A DNA stretch of 10,028 nt. Origin: an uncultured Erysipelotrichaceae bacterium (GTDB taxonomy: Bacteria > Bacillota_I > Bacilli_A > Erysipelotrichales > Coprobacillaceae). The notes beneath the pieces were generated by a model. That model was given only the letters and a program-made list of their open reading frames with translations, did not search any database and was not told where the DNA came from. A program made the translations under genes and the position numbers. Shown here piece by piece: positions 5,950 to 10,028 of the stretch; position 1 is the stretch's first letter; each line of letters begins with the position of its first letter. The DNA lies in assembly GCA_900317015.1 (NCBI GenBank), contig ONFH01000176.1, positions 1-10,028 of the forward strand. Direction: 5' to 3'.

Positions 5950-6483
5950 TTAGTCTTCGATGATATAAGCATCAACGATTTCACCGATATACATCACATG
6001 GACATCTTTATTGGCACCAACGTTTTCGCTACCAACATCCTGTGGATAGAAGTGCTTGACCTTTTCATCATAAAGATCTAACTTCTGTTCCTGTCTGTAA
6101 AGAACTTTACATTCTAATGTTAATGGATATTCCTTAATACCTGGAACACCATTCACTTCTGCTTCTTCTAAAGTTAAGTTTGCTTCTTTCACCTTGTCGA
6201 TATGACGACCACTTTCACGGCTACATACTTTTACGATTTTTGGATTGATTCCTTTAACTGGGATACTGATCGTAAAGTTAGGATTATGATCTAACTGTTC
6301 TCTTGTAAAACGTCCTTCACGCACATAAACAGTAAAGACTGGAAGTGCCCAGTTAGTGCCTAGTCCACCCCATCCAATGATCATAGAGTTAAACTTTTCA
6401 TCTTTTGTATTTAATAAAATGCCTTTAGGAATGGCCTGAATGATTTGATTAGCATATTCCTTTACATCAATTTTCTTTTTCAT
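5950..6483 (-). CDS. Flavin reductase-like, FMN-binding split-barrel protein (177 aa)
   Basis: Belongs to the flavin reductase/flavoredoxin-like family that binds FMN and passes electrons from NAD(P)H or another carrier to flavin or an acceptor; the exact partner is unknown. The core segment MIIGWGGLGTNWALPVF (34-50) with YVREGRFTREQLDHNPNFTISIP (53-75, spanning the flavin-binding strand-turn) is typical. A later strand pair (CKVLYRQEQ, 125-133) and the closing HVMYIGEIVDAYI complete the barrel. The RBS GGAGGT sits close before the ATG at 6483. It is a single-gene unit; a TATAAT (minus strand, 6506-6511) lies very near the RBS, and a long palindrome lies just upstream, suggesting repressor control. 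It may serve in oxidative or nitrosative stress, but context gives no proof. Confidence 0.88.
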   Translation of the reverse strand: MKKKIDVKEYANQIIQAIPKGILLNTKDEKFNSMIIGWGGLGTNWALPVFTVYVREGRFTREQLDHNPNFTISIPVKGINPKIVKVCSRESGRHIDKVKEANLTLEEAEVNGVPGIKEYPLTLECKVLYRQEQKLDLYDEKVKHFYPQDVGSENVGANKDVHVMYIGEIVDAYIIED

Positions 6484-6532
6484 ATTTTATGTACCTCCAA
6501 GGGTGATTATAGATGAATCTTTTTTTAATTCG

Positions 6533-6564
6533 ATAGTTATTTCGATTTTTCTCGATATAACTAT
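6533..6564. promoter_or_regulatory. 32-bp near-perfect palindrome upstream of the flavin reductase gene
   Basis: Two 13-base arms (ATAGTTAT-T-TCGA and TCGA-T-ATAACTAT) are complementary except for one central T-T pair, with a 6-base spacer (TTTTTC). Neither strand has a U-tail after it. Its place 50-80 bases before the start codon, overlapping where a -35 would lie, fits an operator for a dimeric regulator; a leader hairpin is the alternative. Confidence 0.55.
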
Positions 6565-6585
6565 GAAGCTTATGATAACAATATT

Positions 6586-6611
6586 TAAAAACACGGATAT
6601 CCATCCGTGTT
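6586..6611 (-). terminator. Intrinsic terminator of the secreted repeat protein gene
   Basis: Perfect 9-bp stem (AACACGGAT with ATCCGTGTT, loop ATCC) at 6590-6611, followed on the minus strand by TTTAAATATTG directly after the stem's own TT. It lies 26 bases after the stop codon at 6637. Confidence 0.8.
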
Positions 6612-6636
6612 ACTTCAAGTATGTGATTGTCATACA

Positions 6637-7416
6637 TTAAATGTTATAAATTGAATAGTCACCTGTACCTCTCAGGATCCATTTCTGTTGTGCCTTGACT
6701 TTTTTCACAACGGATTTTGCGACCTTGATTTTCTTATATGTAACTGTTAAAACTGCTTTCTTTGGCATCTTTTGTTTATAAGTCTCAAGCTTCTTCACAT
6801 AAACAGCTGTTAAAAGTCCTTTCGAATTATACTTATTTGTAAAATAAGCGGCATCTGTATAATCACCTGGTAAATAGAATGGTTCTTTATATGATACGTA
6901 CCCTTTTGCATCATTTTTATAAACAGTTACTTCATCTTCTACTAATAAGCCCTTCTTATACTTATAATGATAATAAGTGACCTGATTTCCACTTATATCT
7001 AGATAAGTATTCTTTACTTTCACAATATTACCTTTACTGTAGTAGAATTGGTGAATTGTTCGAGAGGTAGAGTTACTATCTTTAAAATTCTCAGTGAGTT
7101 GATCCAATTTTCCTTTTTTATAGAGTGGTGTGTTAGTCTCCTTTGAAGCATTTGACTGGTAAACGACTTTACTTAAGCGATTATTCTTGTATGAATAATA
7201 CTGTGCACTTTTTAAATTTCCAGTACTTTTTTGAGCCACTTTGGTAAGTAAGCCACTCTTATTATAGGTCATCGTTTGACTCCGATAATTATAAGTATCT
7301 CCTTTAAAACGGTCAACGACATAAACTGTAGCTTTCGATTCAGCTGACACTGGTGTCATGGTCGATAAGACCATCGCAACTGAACATACACCCATACCTA
7401 ACTTCATAAATTTCAT
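6637..7416 (-). CDS. Secreted protein with YxxxGxL-type repeats, function unknown (259 aa)
   Basis: Numbered from the ATG at 7416, the protein opens with a Sec signal peptide: basic MKFMK, a hydrophobic core (LGMGVCSVAMVL) and a likely cut after PVSA (residue 25). The mature part is Tyr/Lys-rich with about six spaced copies of a loose motif, for example MTYNKSGLLTKV, YSYKNNRLSKVV, QFYYSKGNIVKV, YKYKKGLLVEDE and NKYNSKGLLTAV, similar in style to YD/RHS-like wall-binding or beta-strand repeats. There is no LPXTG sorting signal or membrane anchor, so it is probably released or held by charge. GAAGG lies six bases before the ATG at 7416; the in-frame ATG at 7422 overlaps that RBS, so the shorter start is preferred. 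A strong promoter and terminator frame it as a single gene. No family is recognised with confidence. Confidence 0.8.
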   Translation of the reverse strand: MKFMKLGMGVCSVAMVLSTMTPVSAESKATVYVVDRFKGDTYNYRSQTMTYNKSGLLTKVAQKSTGNLKSAQYYSYKNNRLSKVVYQSNASKETNTPLYKKGKLDQLTENFKDSNSTSRTIHQFYYSKGNIVKVKNTYLDISGNQVTYYHYKYKKGLLVEDEVTVYKNDAKGYVSYKEPFYLPGDYTDAAYFTNKYNSKGLLTAVYVKKLETYKQKMPKKAVLTVTYKKIKVAKSVVKKVKAQQKWILRGTGDYSIYNI

Positions 7417-7449
7417 AATCATCCTTCTTTCTTCATATCTCTACGGAAT

Positions 7450-7478
7450 ATTTTACACTTCCAAAAATCTTATGTAAA
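7450..7478 (-). promoter_or_regulatory. Sigma-A type promoter of the secreted repeat protein gene
   Basis: TTTACA (7478-7473) and TAAAAT (7455-7450) on the minus strand are separated by exactly 17 bases, each five of six matches to consensus. The expected start, near 7443, leaves a leader of about 27 bases that includes the GAAGG ribosome site. Confidence 0.75.
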
Positions 7479-7520
7479 CGACTCATTGTATATATTTATA
7501 ACGTAATCATGGATATCAAA

Positions 7521-7562
7521 TAACAGAAAACAGCTCATCACACCGGAGTGTCTTGAGCTGCT
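7521..7562 (-). terminator. Intrinsic terminator of the SMC-like ATPase gene
   Basis: CAGCTCA (7531-7537) pairs with TGAGCTG (7554-7560), and an inner ACAC/GTGT stem closes on a TCCG loop. On the minus strand TTTTCTGTTA follows. It begins about 10 bases past the stop at 7572, so the ATPase is the last gene of its operon. Confidence 0.85.
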
Positions 7563-7571
7563 TTTCTATGA

Positions 7572-10028
7572 TTATTCAACTTTTAAATATTCATTCTCTA
7601 AGATATTGGTCGTCTCATCTAATGGTGGTAACTGATCAAGTCCTTCATAGAGCTTTAATAAGTTCTTACCATTACGTGTTTCAAAAAGTTTTAGCGTATA
7701 GAGCACATCAAACTTATTGGTAATAGACTGATCAGTTAAAGCTGAGAAAGAAATGATCTGAATATTATTATTCTTAGCCATCTTAGAGAAGATTGTTAAA
7801 TATGGTTCTGTCGATAATTCGCCATAAGGGTTATCAATAAAGATGACAGATCCTTTCGAACGATTCTTTACTAACTTCTCGCTTTCATCTAATGATAAGT
7901 AATTCATCATACAGACAATGATCGTAAAGGAGATCAAAGCCCCCTGGGCACCAGAAGCTGGGGCATCTTCCCAAGCTAATGTCTGGCCTCTCATCTGATC
8001 GTTATCAATCTTAATGACTTTGATACCAAAACGATCACGACAATAAACATGAGCAAATAAGTTTTGGGTATTGATTCTTTGATCAATATAGCTCTTTTGT
8101 TCTTCTTTCGACATAGTATCAGTTTGTAAGCATCTTTCTGTCATTTCATCAAGATATTCAGTAACTAGTGGACGTTCTGGACGATCCTTTAATTCCATAT
8201 TGCTATGAGAAGAAGGAAGAACAATTTCAAACATCTTCTTTTCTGGTTCATCATCACGTAATGTCATAAGTGAATTACGATCGATCTTCTTAATCTCTTT
8301 ATGGACTTCATCACAATATCTTAATAAGTTATCGGTTAAGGTATGCTTAGCAGCCATCACGCTGGCTAGCTGATGACGGGCATTTTCTAAGCGTTCATCC
8401 ACTCGATTGATGGCTTCTTCAATCGTATCGACAATCACATCGGCATACTTATGATGTTTCTCATTTTCTTGATCAGAGAAGACCTGACTGATTTCTTCTT
8501 TGATCACCGTGAAGTAACCTGTCCCCACCTGTGGTTCAATGGCTCTATTTTCATCACAGGCATGAAGCAGTTTCTTCTTATTTTCTATAGCTGCTTTTAT
8601 TTGGTCCACATAAGTTGCATACACTCGCTGACTCATTCTCTCAATCTCTTTTACATCACAATCATCTAAGTTTTCTTCTAAGGCGATTGGTGTTGTGATT
8701 TGATGTTTCATGAAGACATCATCATTTAAATACTGATTGACTTTCATGCCTACCTTTTCAAAAGCTAGACTTTCCTTGGTAAGCTTTTGTACTTCCTTCA
8801 TGCATTTGGCAAGTTCTTGTTCAAAGATCTGAATGACTTCATCATAATCTTCTTTGATGATCTTATGTTCATCAAGCACATCACTATAGCCTAATTCATG
8901 AATACGAGCGATCGCATGATCCTGATCATTCTTTGCTTTTGTAGAATCATTACTCACTTGTCTTAATTCATGGTTATAGGATTTGAAATCTTGATCTAAG
9001 GATTCGTTTTCATCTTCTAATGTGTCTAAACGTTTACGATCATAACGAATAGTCTTCCATTCTTCATTTTCACTCTCATATTTTCTTGTGAAACGATTTC
9101 TGACTTCTTCAAAGGTAGCCTTTTCTTTATGATAACGCTTGTTGGCTTTTTTTAACTCTTCATCCGCTCCACTGGTACGCTGATTAATGAGTCTTTCTAA
9201 ACCATCAAGCTGACCTTTCATGGTTTCATAATCACTAGGTGCATCATAACCTTCTGGGCATGACGTATTTGTGTAATGAACATACTTGTTATAATTGGAC
9301 TTCACTTCTAAGACATCAGGTTGAAGCGTATTGATTTGATCCTGCGTTTTATTACGTAATGCTTCATTTTGTTCAATGAATGCATGCGCTTTTTCTTTCT
9401 GCTTAGTAAGCGTATCGATCTGATTCTCTAACTCATGCACTTCCTTAAGATTTCTTGCATATTCATCTTTGTGATGATAGAGATCCATGAATTCTCTTGT
9501 GAGTTCTCTATGTACTTCTCTTTTCTTCTGATTGTCACTAAGTTCTTCTTTAGAATCACTAAGATCTTGTTCAATCTTTGCTAAGTCCTCTTTTAAGCTT
9601 GTGAGTGTATTCTCATCTTCTTTGATCTTTGCTTCAATCTTCGTGATCTGACGTTTTGTATCGTTATAGTCTTCTTCAGTAAGATCTTTGGAATATTTGA
9701 GACTATTCAAACTATCTGTGAAAAAGGCTTCATTGTCCTTAGCTTCTTTGATCTGATCAGTGATCTGTTTAATCTTTTCATCTAAGATTTGCATTTGTGA
9801 GTCGACCCATTCTTTAGAGAAGAGCTTTTCATTTTGATGGAAGTAAGTGAGCCCACTACTCCCATCACCAGCAATCCACTGTGCCCCATCACCATCACTG
9901 GTTATATCTTCACGAGCAAAGAAGCTGACGGGTTCATCGACAAAGACATCAATACGACGCTTAATACGTTCAAGATCTTCCTTTTGTACAACTATAGAAT
10001 AAGGAAGCATGGGATGCTTTTTTACAAA
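7572..10028 (-). CDS. SMC/condensin-like coiled-coil ATPase, C-terminal 818 residues (5' end outside window)
   Basis: Numbered from the Met at 10010; six more in-frame codons (FVKKHP) reach the window edge and that Met has no RBS, so the gene starts further right and the N-terminal Walker A half is missing. After a short globular segment (1-65), residues 70-240 and 265-480 form long charged coiled coils broken near 245-262 (TSCPEGYDAPSDY), a possible elbow or hinge. From about 590 a second ATPase half follows: ABC signature-like ASGAQGALISF (685-695), Walker B SVIFIDNPYGE (721-731) and a strand IQIISFSAL (750-758) where the switch region would lie. Asn727 stands where most ABC ATPases have the catalytic Glu. 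The layout fits Bacillota chromosome-segregation-type ATPases such as Wadjet JetC/MksB-like proteins; the exact family is not certain. It is the last gene of its operon, and partners, if any, lie to the right. Confidence 0.75.
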   Translation of the reverse strand, partial: FVKKHPMLPYSIVVQKEDLERIKRRIDVFVDEPVSFFAREDITSDGDGAQWIAGDGSSGLTYFHQNEKLFSKEWVDSQMQILDEKIKQITDQIKEAKDNEAFFTDSLNSLKYSKDLTEEDYNDTKRQITKIEAKIKEDENTLTSLKEDLAKIEQDLSDSKEELSDNQKKREVHRELTREFMDLYHHKDEYARNLKEVHELENQIDTLTKQKEKAHAFIEQNEALRNKTQDQINTLQPDVLEVKSNYNKYVHYTNTSCPEGYDAPSDYETMKGQLDGLERLINQRTSGADEELKKANKRYHKEKATFEEVRNRFTRKYESENEEWKTIRYDRKRLDTLEDENESLDQDFKSYNHELRQVSNDSTKAKNDQDHAIARIHELGYSDVLDEHKIIKEDYDEVIQIFEQELAKCMKEVQKLTKESLAFEKVGMKVNQYLNDDVFMKHQITTPIALEENLDDCDVKEIERMSQRVYATYVDQIKAAIENKKKLLHACDENRAIEPQVGTGYFTVIKEEISQVFSDQENEKHHKYADVIVDTIEEAINRVDERLENARHQLASVMAAKHTLTDNLLRYCDEVHKEIKKIDRNSLMTLRDDEPEKKMFEIVLPSSHSNMELKDRPERPLVTEYLDEMTERCLQTDTMSKEEQKSYIDQRINTQNLFAHVYCRDRFGIKVIKIDNDQMRGQTLAWEDAPASGAQGALISFTIIVCMMNYLSLDESEKLVKNRSKGSVIFIDNPYGELSTEPYLTIFSKMAKNNNIQIISFSALTDQSITNKFDVLYTLKLFETRNGKNLLKLYEGLDQLPPLDETTNILENEYLKVE

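Noticed and set aside
7416..7422. ATG at 7422 as start of the secreted protein
   Set aside because: It overlaps the GAAGG ribosome site; the ATG at 7416 has normal spacing and a more typical signal peptide start.
8451..8669. Plus-strand 72-aa hydrophobic frame inside the ATPase gene
   Set aside because: It lies wholly opposite the coiled-coil coding sequence, with no ribosome site or independent support.
9993..10028. ATG at 10010 as true start of the SMC-like ATPase
   Set aside because: There is no RBS before it, the frame stays open to the window edge, and the product would lack the Walker A half that such ATPases need.

Overview
The window reads as chromosomal DNA of a low-GC member of the Bacillota. 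GC looks to be in the high 30s percent, ribosome binding sites are strong AGGAGG-type, and short intrinsic terminators separate the transcription units. The feel of the proteins (YkvI-type transporter, TIGR04076-type protein, secreted YxxxG-repeat protein) suggests a gut firmicute, possibly of the Erysipelotrichia. That placement is inference. All genes lie on the minus strand except one LysR-type regulator, so the text below follows transcription from high to low coordinates within each unit.

Region 1 (1-1440). At the left edge a siroheme/corrinoid tetrapyrrole pair runs off the window: a precorrin-2 dehydrogenase (205-831) whose end overlaps the start of hemC (partial, 3-215). Upstream is a separate small gene for a very basic 83-aa protein of unknown function (1078-1329), with its own RBS, -10 box and terminator.

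Region 2 (1406-5130) is the most coherent accessory unit. A LysR-type regulator (4156-5079, plus strand) is transcribed away from a three-gene minus-strand operon: an RraA-like aldolase/decarboxylase homologue (3365-4030), a YkvI-like membrane transporter (2180-3368, broken by a +1 frameshift at about 3104), and a second RraA-like paralogue (1517-2167). A strong terminator closes it at 1406-1440. Both RraA-like proteins keep the D-X20-R-D motif of the metal-dependent pyruvate aldolases. A perfect palindrome (4121-4141) is centred about 65 bp upstream of the predicted operon start and overlaps the regulator's own promoter, the textbook LysR layout. I infer an inducible uptake-and-cleavage route for a hydroxy-oxo acid or oxaloacetate-like compound; the substrate is not visible in the sequence.

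Region 3 (5085-6611) holds two single-gene units, a TIGR04076-type cysteine-containing small protein (5136-5546) and a flavin reductase-like FMN-binding protein (5950-6483). Between them, in a roughly 400-bp gene-free stretch, is a degenerate 42-bp tandem repeat (5731-5856). A near-perfect 32-bp palindrome sits upstream of the flavin protein.

Region 4 (6590-10028) holds a secreted protein with short tyrosine/glycine repeats (6637-7416) and, running off the right edge, the C-terminal 818 residues of a large SMC/condensin-like coiled-coil ATPase (7572-10028). Its head half has an SGAQ signature and an unusual Walker B (IDNPYG) with Asn where the catalytic Glu normally stands. It may be the motor subunit of a Wadjet/MksB-like plasmid-defence or chromosome-organising complex, but the partner genes would lie outside the window.
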